Assembly (NCBI GenBank): GCA_039028975.1
Contig: JBCCHB010000129.1
Coordinates: 1-49,693 of the forward strand
Source of the DNA: JAHBNG01 sp039028975
Lineage (GTDB): Bacteria > Chloroflexota > Anaerolineae > Caldilineales > Caldilineaceae
Length of the DNA stretch: 49,693 nucleotides
Direction: 5' to 3'
Numbering within the stretch: position 1 is the first letter of the stretch; each line of letters opens with the position of its first letter. A program made the position numbers and the translations under genes. Below the pieces are notes generated by a model that did no database searches, was not told where the DNA came from, and saw only the letters and a list, made by a program, of their open reading frames with translations. Positions 8,908 through 16,807 of this stretch are shown here, one piece after another.

Positions 8908-9960
8908 TTAATGTGTAGCCAACTTCCCTCTCATCTTAACATACTGCGCGTAGTCAATCTCAGCGCGACGCCGGATATAGTCTCTCGTTGTGGGTGCTAG
9001 GGCTTGGCATGTACGAATCTTATCGGTAATGTAGATATCAAAGGCATCGGAGCCAGCGCCACTTCCGTAAGAGACCATGAGGACTCGGTCACCCGGTTGA
9101 GCTTCATCAAGCACTGCGGTTAGTCCGATCATCGCTGCTCCAGCATACGTGTTGCCAATCTCATTCACTAGTAGACCCGTTTGCCACTGTTCTTTGGTGA
9201 ACCCCAATTCGCCCATGGCCTTGGTTGGAAATTTGGTGTTTGGTTGATGAAAAATGACATAGCGATAGTCCGCAGCGGTGGTGCCTAATTCCTCAAGGGT
9301 AGCTTGGGCCGCGGGGATGACATGGCCAAAGTAGCCCGGATCACCACTAAACCGTTCGGCGTGACTAGGGTAGTGGGTCGTTGGCCGTCGCCAGAAATCA
9401 GATGTGTCAGAGACGTAGCTGAAGGTTCGTTCAATAACGGCACAGGCTTCATCCGCTGGTCCCACGACGAACGCTGCACCACCTGCACCTGCCGTATATT
9501 CCAGCGCATCGCCAGGACGACCTTGCGCGGTATCCATACCAATGCTCATGGCGTAATCAGCCATCCCACTGCCGACAAAACCGATGGCGGCCTGGGTGGC
9601 TTCCGTTCCCGCTTTACAGGCAAATTGCCAATCTGCAGCCAAGGTCACAGGGGTTGCCCCAATGGCTTCCGCAACAATCGTGCCAGTTGGTTTGACTGCG
9701 TATGGATGGCTTTCGCTGCCAACCCATACCGCCCGTAGTGCTTGCGGCTCAATAGCTGCCCTGGCAAGAGCATTGCGCGCGGCCTCTACCGACATGGTCG
9801 CTGTGTCTTCATCTTTCCCAGGGACGGCTTTTTCTTTAATTGGGCTTCTACCGTTTTCCTCCGTCCAAATGCGGCTAATCTCCCGACCTGGGAGCCGAAA
9901 GCGTGGCACATATGCACCATACCCAATGAATCCGACCGGACGATTTGGCTTGTTTAACAT
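8908..9960 (-). CDS. Hydroxymethylglutaryl-CoA synthase, archaeal type
   Basis: A 350-aa thiolase-fold enzyme that condenses acetyl-CoA and acetoacetyl-CoA to HMG-CoA, the second step of the mevalonate pathway. It begins GFIGYGAYVPRFRL, the typical start of archaeal-type HMG-CoA synthases. The nucleophile is the Cys in ADWQFACKAGTEA (near residue 114). His and Asn of the active site are seen in IFHQPNTKFP (near 238) and NEIGNTYAGA (near 268). Its length matches the archaeal class (about 350 aa) and is shorter than eukaryotic or firmicute enzymes. The ATG at 9960 follows the HMG-CoA reductase stop by one base, so the two are surely one operon, with the reductase first. Mevalonate-pathway genes are known from some Chloroflexota. 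Confidence 0.88.
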   Translation of the reverse strand: MLNKPNRPVGFIGYGAYVPRFRLPGREISRIWTEENGRSPIKEKAVPGKDEDTATMSVEAARNALARAAIEPQALRAVWVGSESHPYAVKPTGTIVAEAIGATPVTLAADWQFACKAGTEATQAAIGFVGSGMADYAMSIGMDTAQGRPGDALEYTAGAGGAAFVVGPADEACAVIERTFSYVSDTSDFWRRPTTHYPSHAERFSGDPGYFGHVIPAAQATLEELGTTAADYRYVIFHQPNTKFPTKAMGELGFTKEQWQTGLLVNEIGNTYAGAAMIGLTAVLDEAQPGDRVLMVSYGSGAGSDAFDIYITDKIRTCQALAPTTRDYIRRRAEIDYAQYVKMRGKLATH

Positions 9961-9961
9961 G

Positions 9962-11323
9962 TTATTTTATTCCCGTTTTTAAAATCTCTTTGGCTCGTTC
10001 CACGCGAACCTGCCCTTCACGAACCAACTGGGTGGCAATGCGGTCTACCACAGTACCTTCAGCACCCGCAGCCACAGCTACCTGCCGAGCATGAAGGCTC
10101 ATATGACCTCGCTGAATCCCATCTGTTGCCAGTGCTCGAATCGCGGCCAGATTCTGAGCCAGTCCTACCGCGGCCATCACCTGACTCAACTCTTGGGCGC
10201 TAGCCACATCCAATATCTTCATGGCAATCTGGGCCGTCGGATGAGATCGGGTTGCGCCACCTACTGTCCCCACGGCCAACGGCATCTCTAATCGACCAAA
10301 GAGGTAGGGGGATTGGGGGCTGGGGATTGGGGTTAGCGGATATGGAAAATCGTCGATTGTTTCCATTACCTTCCAATCTGTTAACGCCCGATATTGACCA
10401 TCCCGTGCGGCATAAGCGTGTGCTCCAGCTTCAATGGCGCGCCAATCATTCCCCGTTGCCAGAGCCACTGCATCGATTCCATTGAGAATGCCTTTGTTGT
10501 GCGTGGTGGCTCGGTACGGATCGGCTACTGCGAATGCGTTGGCGTGGGCAATAGCCTGAATTACTTCACTGCCTTGCTGATTCTTTGTCTCGAAGCTGGC
10601 CGCCGGAATCACTACCTCTGCCCATGCTCGACGCTCATCCGTCAGATTGCTTAGAATGCGCAGAAGCGCTTGACCGCCAGAGAGTTGCTCCAATGTCGGT
10701 GCAATGGTTTCGGCAGCACTATTCACCGCATTCGCCCCCATAGCATCTCGGCAGTCGAAGAGTAGATGGACGATGGTCATGGGGCCTGTTGGCGTCTCTG
10801 CCAAATGACGCACCTGAATCGAGCGTGGCCCACCCCCCCTTTGAGCAATCGAAGGGCTTGTGTTGGCTTGTTCCATCAATTGGGATTCGTGGGCCATAAT
10901 TCGCTCTGTGGCCCTCTCTGGATCGGGTACATTCAGGAGCTGAATCTGTGCAATCATCACCGGATCTGTGCTTCCAGTGATGAAGCCACCCCCGCTGCGT
11001 GCCAATTTTGCTGCAAAACTGACCGCAGCCACCACTGACGGCTCCTCAACGACCATGGGGATCAGATAGTCCCGACCATTGAGCTGAAAGTTGGCCCCAA
11101 TTCCCATGGGAAGCGCATACCGCCCAATCACATTTTCGATCATCTTATCAGCTTGGGCTAAGGAAAGACCCTCTTCTAAAGTAGTGATTTCCTCAGATGT
11201 AAGGTGTGCACGTTGGGCGATGAGTTGAGCACGCTCTCTAACAGGTAGTTTATAGAAACCCGAAAGGCGGGACTTCTGCTCACTTTTGGATTCGTCTACA
11301 GGGTTGCTGGTAGATATCTTCAT
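9962..11323 (-). CDS. mvaA: HMG-CoA reductase, class II
   Basis: A 453-aa reductase converting HMG-CoA to mevalonate with NAD(P)H. Catalytic motifs are visible: Glu in MIENVIGRYALPMGIG (near residue 62), Lys in TTHNKGILNG (near 265), Asp in ATGNDWRAIEAGAHAYAA (near 282), the cofactor/substrate loop AVGTVGGATRSHP (near 350) and the C-terminal His in GHMSLHARQVAVAAG (near 405). The length and ENVIG/DAMGAN motifs place it in class II, the bacterial/archaeal form related to Pseudomonas mvaA. Next to the synthase it is more likely biosynthetic than degradative. A Pro-rich segment near residues 328-339 looks inserted relative to family members (see the repeat at 10305-10340). The start is ATG at 11323 with a poor ribosome-binding site. 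Confidence 0.9.
   Translation of the reverse strand: MKISTSNPVDESKSEQKSRLSGFYKLPVRERAQLIAQRAHLTSEEITTLEEGLSLAQADKMIENVIGRYALPMGIGANFQLNGRDYLIPMVVEEPSVVAAVSFAAKLARSGGGFITGSTDPVMIAQIQLLNVPDPERATERIMAHESQLMEQANTSPSIAQRGGGPRSIQVRHLAETPTGPMTIVHLLFDCRDAMGANAVNSAAETIAPTLEQLSGGQALLRILSNLTDERRAWAEVVIPAASFETKNQQGSEVIQAIAHANAFAVADPYRATTHNKGILNGIDAVALATGNDWRAIEAGAHAYAARDGQYRALTDWKVMETIDDFPYPLTPIPSPQSPYLFGRLEMPLAVGTVGGATRSHPTAQIAMKILDVASAQELSQVMAAVGLAQNLAAIRALATDGIQRGHMSLHARQVAVAAGAEGTVVDRIATQLVREGQVRVERAKEILKTGIK
10305..10340 (-). repeat. Short G-rich near-heptamer repeat inside the HMG-CoA reductase gene
   Basis: On the plus strand this reads as repeated gattggggg / ctgggga / ttggggt units of about seven bases. 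In the reductase frame it encodes PLTPIPSPQSP just before the conserved YLFGRLEMPLAVG stretch. Such ccaatcccc-type heptamers are common intergenic tandem repeats in some bacteria; here one appears in frame within an otherwise conserved enzyme. Confidence 0.55.
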
Positions 11324-11366
11324 AGCTAATTCGTATTCTCAGAGGAGCCAGCGTAGCTCTTTTCAA

Positions 11367-11453
11367 TTATACTGCGGTCGTTTTGAAAACAGGAGTTTTC
11401 CGATGCTCTACCAGATTGACCAAACTCGTGTTTTCAAACGGACCTGAGTATAA
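11367..11453 (-). repeat. Dispersed palindromic repeat family 3, copy A
   Basis: An 87-bp near-palindrome. The left end ttatactgcggtcgttttg and the right end caaacggacctgagtataa are imperfect reverse complements. Its reverse complement aligns with 36215-36301 over the whole length, sharing blocks gaaaactcc, aaaacgaccgc and tatactcag. It lies in the 220-bp gap upstream of the HMG-CoA reductase start and downstream of the pentapeptide-protein stop. The rest of that gap shows nothing else I can name. Confidence 0.6.
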
Positions 11454-11547
11454 TGCTAATTTGCGATCGGTAGATCGTAACCGAAAGTTTACCACGATGA
11501 TGCTGCCAAAAGCTACCAAAAAGAGCCGTGAGCACTGCCAATTCCGG

Positions 11548-12369
11548 TCAATTCTGTTCTTTGGCCCCAACTCTTTGAGGATCAAAGCCTGCTGGCCACC
11601 TAGTACGTTGGTTATAAAATGCGCCGCTCAGGTTGACCCCTTCTAGCTGAGCACCTCTGAAATCTGCCCAACGTAAGTCAGCATCGCTGAGGTCGGCCCC
11701 CCTTAGATCTGCATCTTTCAACAAGGCTTGGTAGAGATCCGCATTGCGCAAGTCTGCACCACGGAAATCGGCCCGTAACCCATTAATTTCGTTCATCTTC
11801 GCACCGGTCAGCGATGCTCCTTGGGCGATTACATCGACCATCCTAGCCCCTCGCAGATCGGCTTGATAGAGATCGGCGCCAGTCAGGTGGGCATGGGTCA
11901 TATTGGCATTGAGCAGGTTTCCATGAATGAGGTAGGCTTGATTCAACCGGGCGTCGGTCAGATTGGCTCCCATTAATTGGGCATAGGCACCATCGACAAA
12001 TGTCAGATTGGCTCCAGCTAAATTAACCTGCCACATCTGCACACCACCCAAGCGCGTTCGCTCCAAATTCGCTTCACGGAGATCGGCTTGATTGAAGGAT
12101 CGTCCGCGGAGCTGTTGACCAGATAGATCTAACTGAGCGCAGGTGGGCGGACAGGAATCGGGCAGGGATGCCACTTTATAAAGTTGACAGACCCTCTCGC
12201 CTAACTCGTCAAGACGACACTCGAACCGCCAAGGACGGAGAAACGATACAAACAAAGCAACCGCAGCTAAGGCAGCAAGTGAAAGGAATGCTAGCCTAAT
12301 AAACCGACCTCGTTGTGGCTCACTTTGGCTTGGAGCCTGCCAACTGTAGCGGGGGTCCGTTAACGTCAC
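11548..12369 (-). CDS. Membrane-anchored pentapeptide-repeat protein
   Basis: A 273-aa protein. Residues 25-45 (LAFLSLAALAAVALFVSFL) form one transmembrane segment. Residues about 80-255 consist of A(D/N)Lxx pentapeptides (for example LREANLERTRLGGV, LTGADLYQADLRGA, LRGADLSDADLRWADF), which fold as a right-handed quadrilateral beta-helix. Cys residues at 50-77 (FECRL, RVCQLY, DSCPPTCAQL) precede the helix and may form disulfides outside the membrane. GTG at 12369 overlaps the upstream metallophosphatase stop by four bases (GTGA), so translation is coupled. The function of such proteins is usually scaffolding or protein binding; none can be assigned here. Confidence 0.78.
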   Translation of the reverse strand: MTLTDPRYSWQAPSQSEPQRGRFIRLAFLSLAALAAVALFVSFLRPWRFECRLDELGERVCQLYKVASLPDSCPPTCAQLDLSGQQLRGRSFNQADLREANLERTRLGGVQMWQVNLAGANLTFVDGAYAQLMGANLTDARLNQAYLIHGNLLNANMTHAHLTGADLYQADLRGARMVDVIAQGASLTGAKMNEINGLRADFRGADLRNADLYQALLKDADLRGADLSDADLRWADFRGAQLEGVNLSGAFYNQRTRWPAGFDPQRVGAKEQN

Positions 12370-13223
12370 GGCACATACCCCTCAGGCATATGGCGTCGAT
12401 ATCGGCCATGTCGCAACTCAAAGGCGTATTCGGCTAGTCTGGGCATCTCTGCATGACGGGCGATGGCGATGGCTCCCTCAATGTCAAACGGCTGACGCAC
12501 GAATTCGACGCTGATAGGGGTACCTGTAGTGGTGAGAGACTTACCTTTTTCTCCCTTCACGATTAGGTAACTGGCCATGGGAATTCCATCACACGGGTTG
12601 CCTACACTACCCGCGTTGATCAGCAGATTACCATTCACAGGCAACATGAAGGCGTGATGAATGTCTCCATAAATGACCACATCTGGTTGAGCACGTAAAT
12701 TAGATGTGCCGCCTCTATTCCTGTCACTTTTCATCTGTTCTTCATGGGCATCCCTATTGACATCTTCATCCTTATCAATAAATTCACCAGTAAAGGGCGT
12801 ATTCTCAAACATGGCTTGCAGCTTTTCATAGGGTTCCCAATAATAGACCCGATGGTGAACGTTTTCTTGCGAGGCATGATACAGCCTCAAGTGCTGACCA
12901 CTTAACGTTAGATCGATGACGCCTGGAAGCGCGGCCAAATAGGCCATGCGGTCATTGCCAAGCTGTCTCTGATGCCAAAGTCGACTCTCTTTGGTAGTTG
13001 GCTGCTGAATAAATTCATCCCAATTGCCCTGGACGATTCCCTCGCAATTCTTTTGGCATAAATCAACTGCCTGCGCTGATTCTGGCCCCTTACCAACTAA
13101 GTCTCCCAAACAGTAGATCTCCTCGATACCTCGCTGATGAATATCTTCTAACACAACTTCAAGAGCAGGTACATTGCCATGAATATCTGAAATAATGGCG
13201 ATCTCGTCCAAATTAACCCTCAC
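12366..13223 (-). CDS. Calcineurin-like metallophosphoesterase
   Basis: A 285-aa protein of the YfcE/MJ0936-like phosphodiesterase group. Metal-binding motifs appear in order: ISDIHGN (residues 11-17), LGDLVGKGP (40-48), QGNWDEF (about 66, with Trp for the usual His of GNHE), VIYGDIHHAF (near 182) and NAGSVGNP (near 203). A hydrophilic insertion at about residues 145-170 (rich in Asp, Glu and Arg) lies between the two halves. The substrate is unknown. The ATG at 13223 is preceded directly upstream by a family 2 palindromic repeat (13234-13314). It is translationally coupled to the pentapeptide protein, so the two may act together. Confidence 0.82.
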   Translation of the reverse strand: MRVNLDEIAIISDIHGNVPALEVVLEDIHQRGIEEIYCLGDLVGKGPESAQAVDLCQKNCEGIVQGNWDEFIQQPTTKESRLWHQRQLGNDRMAYLAALPGVIDLTLSGQHLRLYHASQENVHHRVYYWEPYEKLQAMFENTPFTGEFIDKDEDVNRDAHEEQMKSDRNRGGTSNLRAQPDVVIYGDIHHAFMLPVNGNLLINAGSVGNPCDGIPMASYLIVKGEKGKSLTTTGTPISVEFVRQPFDIEGAIAIARHAEMPRLAEYAFELRHGRYRRHMPEGYVP

Positions 13224-13233
13224 TCTACAGTTT

Positions 13234-13314
13234 AGGAACGGGAATTAAATAACCTGAGCACTTGATGGGGCTACACCCGATTGAAGCGCGCAAGTTATTT
13301 ACAACTCATTCCTT
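13234..13314 (+). repeat. Dispersed palindromic repeat family 2, copy A
   Basis: An 81-bp near-palindrome that begins aggaacgggaattaaataac and ends with agttatttacaactcattcc. The ends are reverse complementary with few mismatches. It matches 15072-15152 closely (shared block acccgattgaa, then cgcaagttatttacaactc) and 36404-36484 more distantly. It fills nearly all of the gap between the metallophosphatase and uronate-dehydrogenase-like genes, both on the minus strand. Confidence 0.65.
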
Positions 13315-13331
13315 AAGTCTATAGTTTACGT

Positions 13332-14132
13332 CTATGGCTTCGTCACATCATCCTGGGGCACATAGCCAACCAAGGACCTTGCCGACTCCAGGTCCCATCT
13401 CATGCCTGTATTATTGGACATGCCATTTATAATAGCAAATCCGAGTTCAGGATCTGCGGTAATACAGCACTCCATTAGATGGCAGAAATCCCGATTAGAG
13501 AGCCACATCAGCCGGAACCAGGAATCCCGGGGTGGCATAGTGCTAGCCTCATTCTCGCCTGCTCTTACCCAGCCAATACGGACAGCAATGGTGGAAAGAC
13601 CATAGATTTCATGGTAGGTCTTGCCAATCCGTTCACCAAATAGTTTGGCCCCGCCGTATGCCGTGCTATTCATCGTCTCACCGTTCAGACCAGAAAAGAT
13701 GGCTCCTGGTTTGGGTGGCACATCCGGTGCAAGCTGTTGAGGTGGAATGAGTGATTGATAGCCACCCATGACATGATTAGAACTAGCGTAGACAATCCGC
13801 TTGACTCCGTTTTGAGCTGCGGCGGTGAAAACATTGATCAATCCGTCCATATTGGGTTCGATTAGTTTATGCCAATCCTGTCCGGCGTTGGGGTCAGCTG
13901 CCAAGTGAACTACTGTATCTACGCCTTTAAAATGATCAATCCACTGGAAATTCCATTCGGCAAAGTCAGCTTCAATAACATCTGGATGACGTGGGAACTT
14001 ATCCAGAAGCCGCAAGGTTGAGCGTCCAGCCAGATGATTGCTCAATTTTTGACCTAGATTGCCACTGCCGCCAGTAATCAGTACTGTTTGGTCGATGGGA
14101 ATTGGGTTGTTGGATGTTTGATCGGTAGACAC
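13332..14132 (-). CDS. NAD-dependent epimerase/dehydratase, uronate dehydrogenase-like
   Basis: A 266-aa extended short-chain dehydrogenase. Seen directly: the Rossmann motif TGGSGNLG (residues 20-27), VVHLAAD (near 75), ASSN (near 116) and the catalytic YGGAK (Tyr near 159). The compact size and the segments ADPNAGQDWHKLIEPNMDG and VRIGWVRAGE recall uronate dehydrogenases, which oxidise D-glucuronate or D-galacturonate to aldaro-lactones. That reaction would feed the glucarate dehydratase at 4601-5887, but the genes are 7.4 kb apart and on opposite strands. Another sugar-nucleotide or sugar dehydrogenase is the main alternative. The start is ATG at 14132, about 10 bases after an agag-type ribosome-binding site. 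Confidence 0.65.
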   Translation of the reverse strand: MSTDQTSNNPIPIDQTVLITGGSGNLGQKLSNHLAGRSTLRLLDKFPRHPDVIEADFAEWNFQWIDHFKGVDTVVHLAADPNAGQDWHKLIEPNMDGLINVFTAAAQNGVKRIVYASSNHVMGGYQSLIPPQQLAPDVPPKPGAIFSGLNGETMNSTAYGGAKLFGERIGKTYHEIYGLSTIAVRIGWVRAGENEASTMPPRDSWFRLMWLSNRDFCHLMECCITADPELGFAIINGMSNNTGMRWDLESARSLVGYVPQDDVTKP

Positions 14133-14215
14133 ATGAAACCTCTATTGGTATGATACGTAATGATGGCCAGATACAACGGATAACTAATGTTATATTAACC
14201 GAGAGCAGTTTGTAA

Positions 14216-14285
14216 ACTTACTATCGGTAGATCGTAGAGCTGTAGGAACGCCTCGTACCGCGCAGGTACGATCTACTTACTATCG
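14216..14285. repeat. Hairpin flanked by 11-bp direct repeats
   Basis: The sequence acttactatcg occurs at 14216-14226 and again at 14275-14285. Between them, gtagatcgta (14227-14236) pairs with tacgatctac (14267-14276). The same atcggtagatcgta block occurs at about 11466-11479. Inverted arms inside direct repeats is the shape of a small inserted element with a target duplication, although the direct repeat is partly included in the arm. It lies just upstream of the zinc-ribbon gene at 14304. Confidence 0.4.
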
Positions 14286-14303
14286 ATAAAATAAGGAGAA
14301 TGG

Positions 14304-14807
14304 ATGACTATTTTTTGCAGCCAGTGCGGCGCAGAGAACTATGATACCTCGTCGACCTGTTTTAACTGTCAATCCCCTATTGCCCGGCTCAAGCCTGAGC
14401 CAGGCTACCAACAGAATCAGGAGTACCAACAAGAGCAGGGCTACCCACAAGAAGACGTAGGCTATCGGCAAAACCCTGACTACGAACAGAATCCAGAATA
14501 CTACCAGGATCCGGGATATCAGCAAGAACCGGGATATCAGCACGACCCTGGCTACCAGTATGATCCAGGCTACCAACAAGAGCAAAGCCATCAACAAGGG
14601 AAAGGTTCATCTTTGCGGATTAGACACATTGCAATTGGCGTAGTTTGCCTCATCTACCTCATTAATCCAACCGCTGGTATTATTGAGCTGATCCCGGACA
14701 ACATTCCATTTATCGGCAACCTAGATGAAGCCGCAGCTGTAACTGGCCTACTTATGGCCCTTAGTAATCTTGGCGTCATCCCGTGGCGACGTACTGAAGA
14801 TCAGTAA
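14304..14807 (+). CDS. Zinc-ribbon, Gln/Tyr-rich repeat and DUF1232 membrane protein
   Basis: A 167-aa protein. ATG at 14304 follows aaggag by five bases. Residues 5-22 are a zinc ribbon (CSQCGAEN ... CFNC). Residues about 32-100 are a low-complexity GYQQxPGYQ repeat rich in Gln, Tyr, Asp and Pro. Residues 115-160 match DUF1232 (YkvA-like): LIYLINPTAGIIELIPDNIP then FIGNLDEAAAV, with the family's IPD and GxLDE positions. The DUF1232 part is a short hydrophobic hairpin normally membrane associated. The repeat could be disordered and self-associating. The biological role of this arrangement is unknown to me. Confidence 0.72.
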   Translation: MTIFCSQCGAENYDTSSTCFNCQSPIARLKPEPGYQQNQEYQQEQGYPQEDVGYRQNPDYEQNPEYYQDPGYQQEPGYQHDPGYQYDPGYQQEQSHQQGKGSSLRIRHIAIGVVCLIYLINPTAGIIELIPDNIPFIGNLDEAAAVTGLLMALSNLGVIPWRRTEDQ

Positions 14808-14846
14808 TGAATGGTAAAAAATATTTCGACATAAGGAGTTACCGGG

Positions 14847-14966
14847 ATGGTTGTTGATTACCAGTCGGTATGCTCAACTAATCATCTGGGCAAGGATTTA
14901 CGTCATCCTGTAAGAATTGCTATCAAATATCCCCGTTCTACCTTACAATTGTTACAAATTCTTTAA
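14847..14966 (+). CDS. Possible 39-aa small ORF
   Basis: ATG at 14847 is preceded by taaggag nine bases upstream, a good ribosome-binding site, and the frame stays open for 39 codons to TAA. The peptide is soluble and mildly basic (includes KDLRHPVRIAIKYPRS), with no recognisable motif. It follows the DUF1232 gene by 39 bases and could be cotranscribed. Short length and no homology argument keep confidence low. The remaining gap up to 15333 holds only the family 2 repeat. Confidence 0.25.
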   Translation: MVVDYQSVCSTNHLGKDLRHPVRIAIKYPRSTLQLLQIL

Positions 14967-15071
14967 TTGGTACTTAGGTACTATTGACCCTGCCATAAAT
15001 GTATGAGAAATTGGTGAGACCATTCATGTAAAACGTCATTGTTGCTTGCGCTGCACTCCTCGTCGAATTTT

Positions 15072-15152
15072 AGGAACGAGAGTGAAATAACTTGGTTATT
15101 TGACAGGGCTAAACCCGATTGAAACTCGCAAGTTATTTACAACTCGTTTCTT
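15072..15152 (+). repeat. Dispersed palindromic repeat family 2, copy B
   Basis: An 81-bp element that closely matches 13234-13314 in the same orientation. It starts aggaacgagagtgaaataac and ends agttatttacaactcgtttc, and the two ends pair as an imperfect hairpin. It lies in the intergenic region between the DUF1232 gene and the J-like gene, not overlapping any supported gene. Confidence 0.65.
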
Positions 15153-15333
15153 CGCGGAATGGTCTATTGTCCGCGCCACTACGCAGATTCAACTTCCAAT
15201 TATCCACACTGCGGATTTTATCGATTGCAAAAGAAGCCATCTGGTTGCCATTGCTGTTGGACGTGAGAGATGCGATTGGGCTCCTGTGACTGACCATTCG
15301 CGTGAGTAGCTATCCACAAAAGAGAGATGTACC

Positions 15334-16593
15334 ATGTCCCTCGCCAACTACTATCAGATCCTACAGGTTGATCCGAACGCCTCACAGCTTGTAATTGATG
15401 CTTCATATGTCCAACTTCAACGTTTCTATGCATCGCTTGCCAAAGGCTCCACTGTAAAGCAATCTAATGTGGAGTCGACTGTTTCCTCTACGCCGGGTGA
15501 GCATGCAGAGTCGAACAATAGAACAACTGAGCTGGGCACAGATTCTCAGCCACCTACTTCCACCATGCTGAAGGAACTGGCTCAAGCGTATGCTGTGCTC
15601 AGTGATTCCCACCAACGGCAACGATATGATCTGCGCTTAGGTATACAACAAAGACACTATATCCAGCAGCGGTTTCCCTCCAACACCTCTCTTCTTCACG
15701 TTACATCTCTCCAAACAGCTCTTGCACAGACTAGATTACATCAAACAGCTACACGGATCTATTTACGCTATCTATTGATCAGTTGTGCTGTTGTGATCAT
15801 GAGCGGCTGGATGATCTTTACTCTTTTCTCCTATCGAAGTATTAGCCAATCATCTTCCCTAACAGCCGATTCCTCAATCGCAAACGTTTTGGGTGATAGC
15901 TTTCAGCCAATTTCTAATGAAGAAAACACATCAGGTACGGTAACAAATTTCATCCCAATAGCCGAGTCAGATGAATCTCCTACGCTTCCGTGGACGTCAA
16001 CAGCTAGTGCACTATCAGTCATGCTCGAAGATGACGGGGAGCTAGCCACGTCTATGAGAGCCGTCCCCCGTTCATCACATGGGCAAAAAGGGATACAGCC
16101 ATCCTTGACCCCAGCACTTTCCGGTCATGTACTGCCACCTGCCGGGTCAATAGAAGCAGAGAATGAGCAGGATACAGCGCCTGTTGGCTTCATCGTTACG
16201 AGGACAAACCAAGATCTTCCTGTACGAACGGTTGGTGATCTGCTAAGAGCAACACCAACAAGCGTTCCGCCTGCAGGAAGCAAAGCAGGTGGAACTCAGG
16301 AATTCTCTTGGCAATCTGATATTTTTCTGGCTAAGGGAGACGCCTATGAGGTAATCCTCTGGAAACCAGGTGACGATCCCATATCTACGGGCTTCGCTCT
16401 AACAAGCCCCACAACAGCGTCATCCGTGCAGATCAAGTGGGATACGCTCAATGACCTGCTCAAAGATAGACTCAACCCAGGCATCTATGAATGGGGCGTA
16501 CTCATCATTACCGTTGAGCCATATACCCGGCATCAATTGATTCGCCCAGGCACGCCCATCGAATTGCTCCTCGACGGTTCATCAGGTGAATAG
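15334..16593 (+). CDS. J-domain-like transmembrane protein lacking HPD
   Basis: A 419-aa protein. The first residues YYQILQVDPNASQLVIDASY match helix I-II of DnaJ J domains, and LAQAYAVLSDSHQRQRYDL (about residues 85-105) matches helix III-IV. Between them lies a Ser/Thr-rich insertion of about 45 residues, and the HPD tripeptide needed to stimulate Hsp70 is missing. A transmembrane helix follows at about residues 146-166 (ISCAVVIMSGWMIFTLF). After a low-complexity spacer, the C-terminal 110 residues form a folded domain (FSWQSDIFLAKGDAYEV ... PGIYEWGVLIITVEPY) of a kind often seen outside the membrane in Chloroflexota. It probably links the cytoplasm to the exterior. The start is ATG at 15334 with gagag upstream. 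Confidence 0.6.
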   Translation: MSLANYYQILQVDPNASQLVIDASYVQLQRFYASLAKGSTVKQSNVESTVSSTPGEHAESNNRTTELGTDSQPPTSTMLKELAQAYAVLSDSHQRQRYDLRLGIQQRHYIQQRFPSNTSLLHVTSLQTALAQTRLHQTATRIYLRYLLISCAVVIMSGWMIFTLFSYRSISQSSSLTADSSIANVLGDSFQPISNEENTSGTVTNFIPIAESDESPTLPWTSTASALSVMLEDDGELATSMRAVPRSSHGQKGIQPSLTPALSGHVLPPAGSIEAENEQDTAPVGFIVTRTNQDLPVRTVGDLLRATPTSVPPAGSKAGGTQEFSWQSDIFLAKGDAYEVILWKPGDDPISTGFALTSPTTASSVQIKWDTLNDLLKDRLNPGIYEWGVLIITVEPYTRHQLIRPGTPIELLLDGSSGE

Positions 16594-16807
16594 AAGAGTA
16601 CAACATCCGCGCCCCTACCACTTTGCATCTTTTATAGAATGAAAAATACTTCGTTCTATCCTCTTCAACTACACAACCCAAATACACTTTGGCTGTGTTA
16701 GAATTATTGGGACCACACAGAGCTTTCGCAAGGTTCTCTTGGAATATGTGGTGAAATGTCTGAGCAGTTACCCACTGCTCTAAAACCCGATTGCAGGATA
16801 AACGATT

